A stretch of DNA of 43,695 nucleotides from assembly GCA_938041325.1 (NCBI GenBank), contig CALIAG010000010.1, forward strand, positions 1 through 43,695, given 5' to 3'. The stretch comes from an uncultured Saprospiraceae bacterium. Lineage in GTDB: Bacteria > Bacteroidota > Bacteroidia > Chitinophagales > Saprospiraceae. Within the stretch, counting starts at the first letter, position 1. Each line of letters starts with the position of its first letter. Shown here piece by piece: positions 32,829 to 40,325 of this stretch. The translations under genes were made by a program, and so were the position numbers. Below the pieces are notes generated by a model, which was not told where the DNA came from, did not search any database, and was given only the letters and a program-made list of their open reading frames with translations.

Positions 32829-33515
32829 ATGGAAACTTTATCAAAAGGATTATTGGGAATTCATATTTTCAGCGGCTTCTTGAGCTTGGTAATATTCTGG
32901 ATTCCTATGTTCACTAAAAAAGGAGGTAAGAATCATCGCAAACTTGGACAAATCTATGTTAAGTTGATGTGGGTTGTCGTTATTACCTCGTTTCTGCTCA
33001 GTGTTAAAAACCTTTACATTGGCCGAACAAATGTCGGTTTGTTCCTAGGCTTTATTGCCTTTCTCACAGCAAACCCTCTTTGGTACGGAATAGCTGTTTT
33101 AAAAAACAAGAAAAAATTATCCCCTTCTTACAAAAGAAATCATTTCCTATTTCAAGTCTTGGTTTTTGTATTAGGAGTAAGTCTCCTTACGTATGGGATT
33201 TACTTGGGTGGAAGTGGGTCTGCTTCTTTGTTTTTGATCTTTGGAATTCTTGGATTCACCAACATTGTACCCATAGTTAATGAATTAAGAAACCCGCAAG
33301 AAACTACGAACTGGTTCAAGGACCATTATGTCGGAATGATATCAAGTGCCATTGCTGCTTACACTGCTTTTTTTGTATTTGGTGCTAGTAAGTTTTTAGG
33401 GGAATTATTGAGCGGAAATTGGCAAGTCGTACCATGGGTTGCCCCGACCGTTGTTGGCACCTTCATTCTTCTTTACATGAGAAAATATTATGAAAAACGA
33501 GATTGGAAAGCTTAA
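32829..33515 (+). CDS. DUF2306-like multi-spanning membrane protein
   Basis: The 228 residues carry about seven or eight membrane helices. The opening LGIHIFSGFLSLVIFW followed by KKGGKNHRKLGQIY resembles predicted membrane proteins of the DUF2306 type, in which His residues sit at the ends of the first helices. Function is unknown. It lies 68 bases past the three LytTR-type repeats and has its own terminator, so it appears to be a single-gene target of the LytTR regulator. The family call is by pattern and is moderate; the membrane topology is clear. Confidence 0.7.
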   Translation: METLSKGLLGIHIFSGFLSLVIFWIPMFTKKGGKNHRKLGQIYVKLMWVVVITSFLLSVKNLYIGRTNVGLFLGFIAFLTANPLWYGIAVLKNKKKLSPSYKRNHFLFQVLVFVLGVSLLTYGIYLGGSGSASLFLIFGILGFTNIVPIVNELRNPQETTNWFKDHYVGMISSAIAAYTAFFVFGASKFLGELLSGNWQVVPWVAPTVVGTFILLYMRKYYEKRDWKA

Positions 33516-33582
33516 ATTTGAATTCCAGTCTTCGAAAATTATATGGTTTGAAACTTTTTTAATTCCTTTTCGATGGATATCC

Positions 33583-33621
33583 AAAAGAAGCTATTCCAAT
33601 TTGCGCGGAATAGCTTCTTTT
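33583..33621 (+). terminator. Terminator after the DUF2306-like gene
   Basis: A perfect 15-bp stem, AAAAGAAGCTATTCC (33583-33597) and its complement (33607-33621), around nine bases; A/T-rich ends make it usable in both directions. Confidence 0.88.
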
Positions 33622-33735
33622 AATTCTTGATATATGCGTTCTTTGTATAAATCATCAAATAAATAATTGCTGTACGGTATACTTACTTGGTGAAAATTTT
33701 GATTACTTTGTCAGAATACAAGACCATTTACATCA

Positions 33736-34503
33736 ATGAAATACATTCAAACCTTCCTACTAATATTATTTGTGAGCCTTTCTGCATCTGCTCAACCTCC
33801 AGCTCCCTTTTCCTTTTTCAGAGGAAAAGTAATTGATAAATTCTCAAAAAAACCCATACCTGATCTGATCGTTTCCATTCAAGGAGCAAAAAACTTTACG
33901 ACAGAAACCAATGCTGATGGTATCTTTAAATTAAAAATTCCAAACATCCCGTCCACTTTGGTCATTGAGGCAATGGACTATGCAAAATTCTCTTTGGAGA
34001 TTACAAAACCTATGGCACCTGGGGAAATCATGGATATCGAATTGTTCTCCAAACTCAAAGTATCAATCCCAAAAATAGAAGATGGAATGATTCAACCTGC
34101 ACTTTTCGGAAAATGGAAAACCGTTTGGTTAAAAGGTCCTGGGCAAAAAATTAAAACAAAGAAAAATGCTCAGTTAAGAGGAATGGGAATGGTAGTAAAA
34201 ACAATCGAAAACAATGGCAATCAAAGTAAAGGGATGATTGGTTTACACAATGGATGTAATAAAAGCTTCGCAACTTATATGCGAATTTTAAATGAGAAGG
34301 AGATTGGTTTTATTAAAGGATTGAACATGGAATTTCCTCCATCAGTTTGTGAACAGATTGAAAGTGAAGTTTCTTTTTTTAAAACATTTGAAAATTCGTT
34401 AAACGAAAAATGTACCTACAAAATCAATGGTTCTACTACTAAGTTAAAAATAACAAGCGGTCTTTATTCCATGCTTCTACTGAAAGACAACAGCACTTTA
34501 TAA
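33736..34503 (+). CDS. Secreted protein: carboxypeptidase-regulatory-like domain plus META/HslJ-like domain
   Basis: A signal peptide (cut after ASA, about 19) precedes a small beta domain (about 27-105) with the pattern FRGKVIDKFSKKPIPDLIVSI and GIFKLKI, typical of carboxypeptidase-regulatory-like folds. A second domain (about 120-255) follows: FGKWKTVWLKG, then NGCNKSFATYMRI, and E-FFKTFENSL ahead of YKINGS and LKI strands. That order of G-W, GCN and E-F-L matches META/HslJ domains, which occur in heat-shock-linked and motility proteins of unknown role. Two Cys (CN and VCEQ) lie where META domains often have them. It stands alone on the strand between a terminator and the cupin gene 41 bases later. 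Confidence 0.62.
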   Translation: MKYIQTFLLILFVSLSASAQPPAPFSFFRGKVIDKFSKKPIPDLIVSIQGAKNFTTETNADGIFKLKIPNIPSTLVIEAMDYAKFSLEITKPMAPGEIMDIELFSKLKVSIPKIEDGMIQPALFGKWKTVWLKGPGQKIKTKKNAQLRGMGMVVKTIENNGNQSKGMIGLHNGCNKSFATYMRILNEKEIGFIKGLNMEFPPSVCEQIESEVSFFKTFENSLNEKCTYKINGSTTKLKITSGLYSMLLLKDNSTL

Positions 34504-34544
34504 GCTTAGAAATAAATAAAACTTCAACCTCAAATTCCAATAAT

Positions 34545-34937
34545 ATGGATTTTAAACTTTCTCTCGAACAAGCAAAAGAATCGCTAAATCAAAGCCCTAA
34601 GGAGTTTCTTAAACTTATGGAAACTGGCTCCATGGAAGTAGAACTATATAAACCGCACCAAATAGATAAGCAACTTCCACACAATCGAGATGAAATTTAC
34701 ATAATTGCTCAGGGATCCGGCGTATTTGAAATAAACGCCGAAAAAACCAATTTCCAAAAAGGAGACTTGCTTTTCGTTCCATCAGGAGCTGAACATCGAT
34801 TCTTAAACTTTACCGATGATTTTTATACCTGGGTTATTTTTTATGGTCCGATCAGTGGTGAGCAAGGTGAGTTAAAAAATTATCTGATCAAGGAAGAAAC
34901 GGGATCTAGTGTCTCTGATAATTTAGATTACAAATAG
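34545..34937 (+). CDS. Cupin-domain protein
   Basis: Single-domain cupin of 130 residues. Motif 1 is seen as LPHNRDEIYIIAQGSG (His46 and Glu50) and motif 2 as GDLLFVPSGAEHRFLN (His84). Only one His is kept in motif 1 where many metal cupins have two, so metal binding is uncertain. No signal peptide, so cytoplasmic. It follows the META-domain gene by 41 bases and may be co-transcribed. The function (sugar, dioxygenase-like or sensor) cannot be told. Confidence 0.8.
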   Translation: MDFKLSLEQAKESLNQSPKEFLKLMETGSMEVELYKPHQIDKQLPHNRDEIYIIAQGSGVFEINAEKTNFQKGDLLFVPSGAEHRFLNFTDDFYTWVIFYGPISGEQGELKNYLIKEETGSSVSDNLDYK

Positions 34938-35177
34938 TCTTTTTGACACATAGTAAGATGCAATTGAGATTCTTCACAAATCGATTCAAAGTTTTTAGTA
35001 ATATTTTCTTCCAATGTTAACTTTAGATTAAATAGTTCTTTCAAATCGAGAAAATCCATTCATTTCTAAATAATCTAAGATCATTTTCCTTTATTTGCAT
35101 TGACTCAGATCTAATATAAACCGTAACATTTTGAGTTTGCAAGTTTTTAAACATACAGAACCAATGAAAACGAGAAA

Positions 35178-36164
35178 ATGGACCTGTCATTAGTATTCAT
35201 GTGGGTAGGTTTCGCTTTAGCATCTTACTCCGTAATGGGAAATGATGTTATCCAAACATTAGGGACATTTTTGAGTTCTAATGAAAAACGCCCTTGGTGG
35301 GTTTTATGGATATTTGCAGGCTCTATTCTGACAGCAACTTTGATCTATTCTTGGTACATGTATGACGGAGATGTCTCTTATTTACGATTGATCGGAGATC
35401 CACCGGAGTTTTCAATTGACAATCCCAAATACGTCCTGCCCAGTCCTTTTCCTTGGTATTATGTTCTTCCCCCCTTGGTATTGTTATTTATCACCCGTTG
35501 GGGAATTCCTATAAGTACTTCTTTTCTAATATTGACCTTTTTCAAACCTAAGGGATTGGAAAGTATGTTGGTTAAGTCAGTAACTGGATACTTCGTTGCT
35601 TTTTTAGCAGCAGCAGTCGTATACATTTTAATTACCCGCCTACTTGAAAAAAGGTTTATTGAAAACCCAATCAAACCGAAGGAAGAAAAAGTATGGACCG
35701 TTTTGCAATGGTTCTCAACCGGTTTTTTGTGGACACAATGGCTGGCGCAAGATTTTGCTAATATCTATGTATATCTGCCAAGAAGGCTTGATGGCACTTC
35801 GTTAATCATTTCTCTGGGAATATTGCTAGCAATGCTTGGGTTTATATTTTACACTAGAGGAGGCGCAATTCAGGAAATTGTAAAAGCAAAAACAAATACA
35901 ACAGATATCAGGTCTGCGACCATTGTAGATCTGATTTATGGAATCATTCTGTTTTATTTTAAAGAGATGAATAATGTCCCAATGAGTACAACCTGGGTCT
36001 TTATTGGTTTATTAGCCGGACGTGAAATAGCTATTCGCTGGAGACTAGATAACAAATTAGAATGGAGAGAAGTAAAAGGTCTTGTGCTTGATTTGGCGAA
36101 AGTGGTATTTGGACTAATTATCAGTATTGCACTTGTTTTCTTCATCCAATTTATAGCTTCTTAA
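35178..36164 (+). CDS. PiT-type phosphate permease homologue, short form
   Basis: Inner-membrane transporter of the PiT (Pho4) superfamily, which imports phosphate with protons or sodium. In 328 residues with about eight to ten helices, the two inverted signature motifs of the family are present in degenerate form: MGNDVIQTLGTF near the N-terminus (in place of GANDVANAxGT), and NNVPMSTTWVFIGLLAG near the C-terminus (STTH-type). A similar IPISTSFLILTFF lies in the middle. It is much shorter than E. coli PitA (499), lacking the central cytoplasmic loop. Substrate may therefore differ from phosphate. No pho regulator is adjacent. Confidence 0.72.
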   Translation: MDLSLVFMWVGFALASYSVMGNDVIQTLGTFLSSNEKRPWWVLWIFAGSILTATLIYSWYMYDGDVSYLRLIGDPPEFSIDNPKYVLPSPFPWYYVLPPLVLLFITRWGIPISTSFLILTFFKPKGLESMLVKSVTGYFVAFLAAAVVYILITRLLEKRFIENPIKPKEEKVWTVLQWFSTGFLWTQWLAQDFANIYVYLPRRLDGTSLIISLGILLAMLGFIFYTRGGAIQEIVKAKTNTTDIRSATIVDLIYGIILFYFKEMNNVPMSTTWVFIGLLAGREIAIRWRLDNKLEWREVKGLVLDLAKVVFGLIISIALVFFIQFIAS

Positions 36165-36523
36165 AAAAAGGTTCTAATAAATTCTAATGGAACACTATTA
36201 TTTAATGGCTTTGGTTTATAAAAAAACAAACCTTTTACAAATAGTTTATCCTGACTCCTTTTTCTTATAAATTGATTCAATTGGAGTTTTTATTAAAATA
36301 AATTCTAATAAGATTTTTTGATCTAAGATATTTGAACTAAATTCGTTCAACCTACCAGTCGCAAAATAAATTCGCTTAACAACTTACGGGCTTTTAATAG
36401 AAATTTGTTCACAATTGTAATTATCAATTTTTGTGTGAACACAAAGATTTTTTGACCTTTTTCGCTATGGGGAAGCTATTGTTATATACTTCCCCATTTG
36501 CTATTTTTCAAAACGCTATTGTG
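36165..36523 (+). other. 359-base spacer before the DinB-fold gene
   Basis: AT-rich, no gene. It contains AATAAATTCTAAT twice (36176-36188 and 36297-36309), a short AATTGATTCAATT palindrome near 36270, and a cleaner 16-base palindrome at 36428-36443. Part of an open frame from 36431 runs through it but does not look like protein of this family. Confidence 0.45.
36428..36443 (+). promoter_or_regulatory. Palindrome upstream of the DinB-fold gene
   Basis: TTTGTGT-GA-ACACAAA, a perfect 7-bp dyad, 81 bases before the ATG at 36524. TGTTCACA at about 36408 and TGTGAACA at 36432 form a second, wider inverted pair overlapping it. It looks like a repressor site, without proof. Confidence 0.4.
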
Positions 36524-37066
36524 ATGTCTGAATCAGATCTTCGCTTTCCAGTTGGAAAGCTTATAATACCAGAATTAGTAGATAATAACTCGTTCAATTC
36601 ATGGATTGACGTAATATCAGCTTTTCCAGAACAAGTGAAAAAGGAAGTAGAATCTTTGAATGAGGAACAATTGCATTGGCGGTACCGGCCAGGAGGTTGG
36701 AATATTTTGCAAGTGGTCCATCATTGTGCCGATAGCCATATGAATAGTTTTATCAGATTTAAATTGACCCTCACCGAAGAGCGGCCGACCATTAAACCTT
36801 ACTTTGAAGATCGATGGGCCGCATTACCGGACACAACGCAAGCGCCTATTTCACAAAGCATTGCCATTCTTGAAGGTCTTCATGCTAGATGGGTAATTTT
36901 ATTAAAAGACCTATCTAATGCTCAAAAGGAATTAGAGTTTTTACACCCAGAATATGAGAAGCCTTTTAAACTAGGTCAGTTTACCGCAGTTTATGATTGG
37001 CATTGCAGACATCATTTGGCCCATATTATTCAAGCTAAGATTGCTAAAGGGAGTTACAACTCATAA
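36524..37066 (+). CDS. DinB-superfamily thiol transferase, YfiT/BstA-like
   Basis: Four-helix-bundle metal enzyme of the YfiT/BstA group, which conjugates bacillithiol to electrophiles in Firmicutes and in bacillithiol-making Bacteroidota. I use the ATG at 36524 (MSESDLRFPVGKL), giving 180 residues as in the family; the frame opens earlier but the extra 31 residues are unlike it. The three-histidine site fits His67, His160 and His164 in VVHHCADSH and WHCRHHLAHI. It is monocistronic as far as seen, with a candidate operator upstream. Whether this organism makes bacillithiol cannot be seen from this window. Confidence 0.86.
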   Translation: MSESDLRFPVGKLIIPELVDNNSFNSWIDVISAFPEQVKKEVESLNEEQLHWRYRPGGWNILQVVHHCADSHMNSFIRFKLTLTEERPTIKPYFEDRWAALPDTTQAPISQSIAILEGLHARWVILLKDLSNAQKELEFLHPEYEKPFKLGQFTAVYDWHCRHHLAHIIQAKIAKGSYNS

Positions 37067-37146
37067 AACAAGTATTTCGGAAATGCAAATAATAGAAAGA
37101 TACCTGCGAATTCTAATCTCGGACTTACATGACCAGTATTTCTATC

Positions 37147-37154
37147 TAAGTTTG
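37147..37154 (+). promoter_or_regulatory. -7 promoter element for the small lipoprotein
   Basis: TAAGTTTG matches TAnnTTTG exactly and stands 23 bases before the ATG; no TTG is found at the -33 spacing. Confidence 0.4.
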
Positions 37155-37177
37155 AATTGAATTAAAATACAATAGTC

Positions 37178-37507
37178 ATGGTAAAATACTTCTTTAGTAC
37201 ATTAATAGCACTCAATTTCTTGTTCTTATCAGCTTGCTTAAATAAGATCATTACGCAAAAAGATATTTGCAGCGCAACCTATTCTGGTATCACAAGTCAT
37301 TCTCAATTTCTAGATGGAGAGGCTTTTCATTTTAAAAACACAGATGACCCAAATACAAATATTCTGATATCATATGAGTCCATAGATGTTGAGAAATCAA
37401 GATTTCAACCGAAAGATATGGTGAAAATTATCGGAAACTTTGATACCTTAGCAGTACATAATGACGCATTATTTATTCAAGTTAGAAATGCTCGAATAAG
37501 AAAGTAA
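37178..37507 (+). CDS. Small lipoprotein, possible OB-fold
   Basis: The 109 residues have a lipoprotein signal with LSAC lipobox (Cys20) and a domain of about 85 residues with the pattern ISYESIDVEKSRFQPKDMV, then IIGNF and ALFIQVRNARI. This order of strands, with the last pair GNF and FIQV, resembles tRNA_anti-like OB folds found in small Bacteroidota lipoproteins, but the match is only by pattern. Nothing near it suggests a role. It precedes mscS by about 167 bases on the same strand. Confidence 0.6.
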   Translation: MVKYFFSTLIALNFLFLSACLNKIITQKDICSATYSGITSHSQFLDGEAFHFKNTDDPNTNILISYESIDVEKSRFQPKDMVKIIGNFDTLAVHNDALFIQVRNARIRK

Positions 37508-37674
37508 TCCTACCTTAATTTTTCCATTTTTTTACAAGACAACACATAGGGCACAGGTCTAAAGCCTACTTTTTCAAATAAAATTTATTTGTAATTGGTG
37601 ACAACTGAACAAATACTACGTCACAATTAAGAATTTTTTAACGTTTTTTTCATTAAACAAAACTACTATTTCTT

Positions 37675-38484
37675 ATGGATTTTGACATTATGAGTTCTAT
37701 TCAAGGCATGACAGATGCTTTAGTAGCATGGGCACCACAAGTAATTGCAGCAATTCTTGTATTAATCATTGGATTTTGGATCGTTGGTTGGATTACCAAG
37801 ATGGTTGGAAAATCAATGGACAAGGCTGGATTAGACCAAGACCTTCAACCATTTTTGAAATCATTAATCAGCGTACTATTAAAAGTATTGGTTGTAATTA
37901 CAGCAGCAGGAGTTGTTGGAGTTGAAGTTACAGCATTTGCAGCATTGCTTGCAGGCGCAGGTTTGGCTATTGGTATGGCACTACAAGGTACACTAGGTCA
38001 TTTTGCAGCTGGTGTTATGGTTCTTATTTTCAAACCTTACCGAGTTAAAGATTTGGTTGACATTCAAGGTCAATTAGGTCATGTAGATGAAATTCAAGTA
38101 TTCAATACTATCATCACAACATTAGACAACAAAAAGGTTATTATTCCAAATGGTGTTGCTACAAGCGGTATCATGACTAACCTTTCTTCATACGACAAAT
38201 TAAGAGTTGATTTGAACGTGGCAATGCCATACGAAGAAGATTTTGATAAAGTTCAAGGAATTATTTTGGGAGCTTTGGATAAAGTAGCTAATAAATTGCC
38301 AGATGCACCTACTGTAGAAATTGAAAAATTTGATGAGCATAATGTGTTGCTTGCAGTTCGTCCATATGCTACTCCTGGAAACTATTGGGATGTTTATTTC
38401 CAGTCTTACAGAGAAATCAAAAAAGCGTTCGGTGCTGCAGGAATTGATGTTGCTTACCCAGTAAGAAAAATCAAAAACATATAA
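37675..38484 (+). CDS. mscS: Small-conductance mechanosensitive channel
   Basis: Inner-membrane channel that opens under hypo-osmotic stretch. In 269 residues it has three N-terminal helices, with TM3 lined by small residues (AGAGLAIGMALQGTLGHF, about 93-110), followed by the beta domain (KPYRVKDLVDIQGQLG) and the C-terminal cytoplasmic cage ending in AYPVRKI. Length and organisation match E. coli MscS (286). The first ATG at 37675 and Met6 are both possible starts. A terminator follows. Confidence 0.94.
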   Translation: MDFDIMSSIQGMTDALVAWAPQVIAAILVLIIGFWIVGWITKMVGKSMDKAGLDQDLQPFLKSLISVLLKVLVVITAAGVVGVEVTAFAALLAGAGLAIGMALQGTLGHFAAGVMVLIFKPYRVKDLVDIQGQLGHVDEIQVFNTIITTLDNKKVIIPNGVATSGIMTNLSSYDKLRVDLNVAMPYEEDFDKVQGIILGALDKVANKLPDAPTVEIEKFDEHNVLLAVRPYATPGNYWDVYFQSYREIKKAFGAAGIDVAYPVRKIKNI

Positions 38485-38543
38485 ATTTCCCTTATCAAAC
38501 GAAAAAGTTTGATAGCATAAAATATTGTATTTAAGAATTGTTT

Positions 38544-38576
38544 AAAGGTTGTTCAAATTGAGCAACCTTTTTTTTA
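38544..38576 (+). terminator. Terminator after mscS
   Basis: AAAGGTTGTTCA (38544-38555) pairs with TGAGCAACCTTT (38559-38570) with one G-U pair and a three-base loop, followed by a T run. Confidence 0.85.
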
Positions 38577-38594
38577 TTTTTATAAAAAAACTAG

Positions 38595-39380
38595 ATGGCT
38601 TATAAGCAATTGAAATTGTGGTTTGACAAAGAACTATGCGCATTGCTTTCTGAGAAAATTACAAGCGTTTACAAACCGTTCAATAGCAATGCATTTAGAA
38701 AATCCATTCTTGCTGACTTACAAAACCTTGAACTAAAAGATCGAGTTGAAAAATTTGCTGATGGCTTACATCAACATCTTCCCTCACCTTATAAAAAAAA
38801 CATTTCTATTCTTCTAAAAATTCTTGGTCCGGAAAACCAAGAAGAAACTGGCATGTTTAAGAAATACTTTTGGGTTATGCCGATCGCTAAATACGTGGAA
38901 AAATATGGCTTGGATCATTTCAATTTATCTTTGGATGCCATAGAAGAAATCACCAAAAGAAATACAGGAGAATATGCGGTAAGGCCTTTTATCGAAAAAG
39001 ATCCAAATGAATCATTGATCAGATTCGCCCAGTGGTCAAAGGATGAAAACAAACACTTAAGAAGATTGTCCTCGGAAGGAATTCGTTCAAAACTTCCTTG
39101 GGCAAAAAAGCTTTCTATTTTCATTGCGGACCCAACTCCAGTGATAAATATTTTAGAAAATTTAAAAGAAGATCCGTCCAAATATGTTCAAAAATCAGTT
39201 GCAAATAATTTGAATGATTTATTAAAAGACAACTATACTTTTACCATCAAAATCATTCAGGGATGGAGTAAAAATGCGGGGAAAAATAGACAATGGATTA
39301 TAAAGCATGCACTGAGAAATCAAATAAAAGCAGGAAATCAAGAAGCAATCGAAATCCTGACTTCCTTCAAAGAAGATTAG
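38595..39380 (+). CDS. DNA alkylation repair protein, AlkC/AlkD-type HEAT-like fold
   Basis: Glycosylase of the helical ALK family that removes 3-methyladenine and related lesions. The 261 residues are all helical and carry the family's landmark LRRLSSEGIRSKLPWAKK (about 156-173), followed by the DPTPVINILENLKEDPSKYVQ and KSVANNLNDLLKDN stretch (given by pattern), which is how AlkC-type proteins read. It lies 14 bases past the terminator of mscS and 147 bases before a DUF1572 gene. Its activity on a particular lesion cannot be assigned; I give no symbol. Confidence 0.85.
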   Translation: MAYKQLKLWFDKELCALLSEKITSVYKPFNSNAFRKSILADLQNLELKDRVEKFADGLHQHLPSPYKKNISILLKILGPENQEETGMFKKYFWVMPIAKYVEKYGLDHFNLSLDAIEEITKRNTGEYAVRPFIEKDPNESLIRFAQWSKDENKHLRRLSSEGIRSKLPWAKKLSIFIADPTPVINILENLKEDPSKYVQKSVANNLNDLLKDNYTFTIKIIQGWSKNAGKNRQWIIKHALRNQIKAGNQEAIEILTSFKED

Positions 39381-39527
39381 CACTTGTACAAACATTTTTA
39401 CAATATCATATTCAGGATATTTTCGTTAAAAAAAATGTTCCAAAGGTTTAATCCTATAGTTCCGTTTTATTTCAAGAACTTCTTTCATAAAAAAGCGTTA
39501 TTGAAAATAGTAACCAAATCCAAAACT

Positions 39528-40103
39528 ATGCAAGACAGTTATCTCGATTCTGTAAAAAAGCAATTCAAATATTACAAACAACTAGGAGACAAAACCTTTG
39601 ACCAATTAACGGAGCAGCAACTATTTTGGCAACCAAATGAAGCCAGTAATAGCATCGCAATTATTGCCAAACATCTTTGGGGCAATATGCTATCGCGATG
39701 GACTGATTTTCGAACCTCCGACGGCGAAAAAACTTGGAGAAACAGAGATCAAGAATTTGAATTAGACTTTCAAACGAAGAAAGAATTGATCCAACGATGG
39801 GAAGAAGGTTGGGAAAGATTATTCTCTGCCATAGATCCATTGAAAAAGGAAGATTTGGAATCCATAGTATACATCAGGAATATGGGCCATACAATCCCTG
39901 AAGCCATCAACCGACAATTGGCTCATTATGCCTATCATGTCGGGCAAATTGTCTATGTAGGAAGGATGGCTACAAACGATAAATGGACAAGTTTGTCCAT
40001 ACCAAAAGGAAAGTCCAAAACTTACAATGAAGAAAAATTTAAGCAACCAAAAAGAAAAGCACACTTCACGGATGAGTTTCTTTCTCATAATAAATCCGAA
40101 TAA
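39528..40103 (+). CDS. DUF1572 (DinB-fold) protein
   Basis: Small DinB-superfamily protein. The ATG at 39528 (MQDSYLDSVKKQF) gives 191 residues like the family; the open frame reaches back to a TTG at 39384 but that part is unlike DUF1572. The metal-site histidines of this fold are visible as His49 (KHLWGNM), His133 and His137 (LAHYAYHVGQIVYVGR). Function is unknown; relatives are thought to be metal-dependent hydrolases or thiol-S-transferases. It is the second DinB-fold gene within 3.5 kb (the other is at 36524). No clear terminator follows it. Confidence 0.85.
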   Translation: MQDSYLDSVKKQFKYYKQLGDKTFDQLTEQQLFWQPNEASNSIAIIAKHLWGNMLSRWTDFRTSDGEKTWRNRDQEFELDFQTKKELIQRWEEGWERLFSAIDPLKKEDLESIVYIRNMGHTIPEAINRQLAHYAYHVGQIVYVGRMATNDKWTSLSIPKGKSKTYNEEKFKQPKRKAHFTDEFLSHNKSE

Positions 40104-40203
40104 AAATAAAAATCTGGAATCCACAAAATTGCAAGATGTTGTAAGCGTCTTGAAAAACTTAATCAAAGTTACCTAAAACCAAACTGATTTTTCTTACTCA
40201 ACA

Positions 40204-40223
40204 TATCACCCAATCGGGTGATA
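40204..40223 (+). promoter_or_regulatory. Operator-like palindrome before the outer-membrane barrel gene
   Basis: TATCACCC-AATC-GGGTGATA, a perfect 8-bp dyad. It ends 20 bases before an exact -7 element (40244-40251) and so covers the -33 region, as expected for a regulator site. Confidence 0.55.
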
Positions 40224-40243
40224 ACATTCTCCTATTTTTAGTA

Positions 40244-40251
40244 TAAATTTG
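40244..40251 (+). promoter_or_regulatory. -7 promoter element for the outer-membrane barrel gene
   Basis: TAAATTTG is an exact match to TAnnTTTG, 74 bases before the ATG. No -33 TTG is present; instead the palindrome at 40204-40223 occupies that place, which suits activator-dependent transcription. Confidence 0.5.
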
Positions 40252-40325
40252 GTTTAAGAATTTATATGCATTGGATTGCTAAATCCGTTGTAACAAATTC
40301 TTAGTAAACCTGAAAAACCAATACT

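Noticed and set aside
36176-36309. AATAAATTCTAAT direct repeat
   Set aside because: AT-only words of this length are expected by chance in so AT-rich a spacer.
36431-36523. Longer N-terminus of the YfiT-like protein
   Set aside because: The extension does not fit the fold and runs through a palindromic, promoter-like region.
39384-39527. Longer N-terminus of the DUF1572 protein
   Set aside because: TTG start and a basic, Phe-rich extension unlike family members; the ATG at 39528 gives the normal length.
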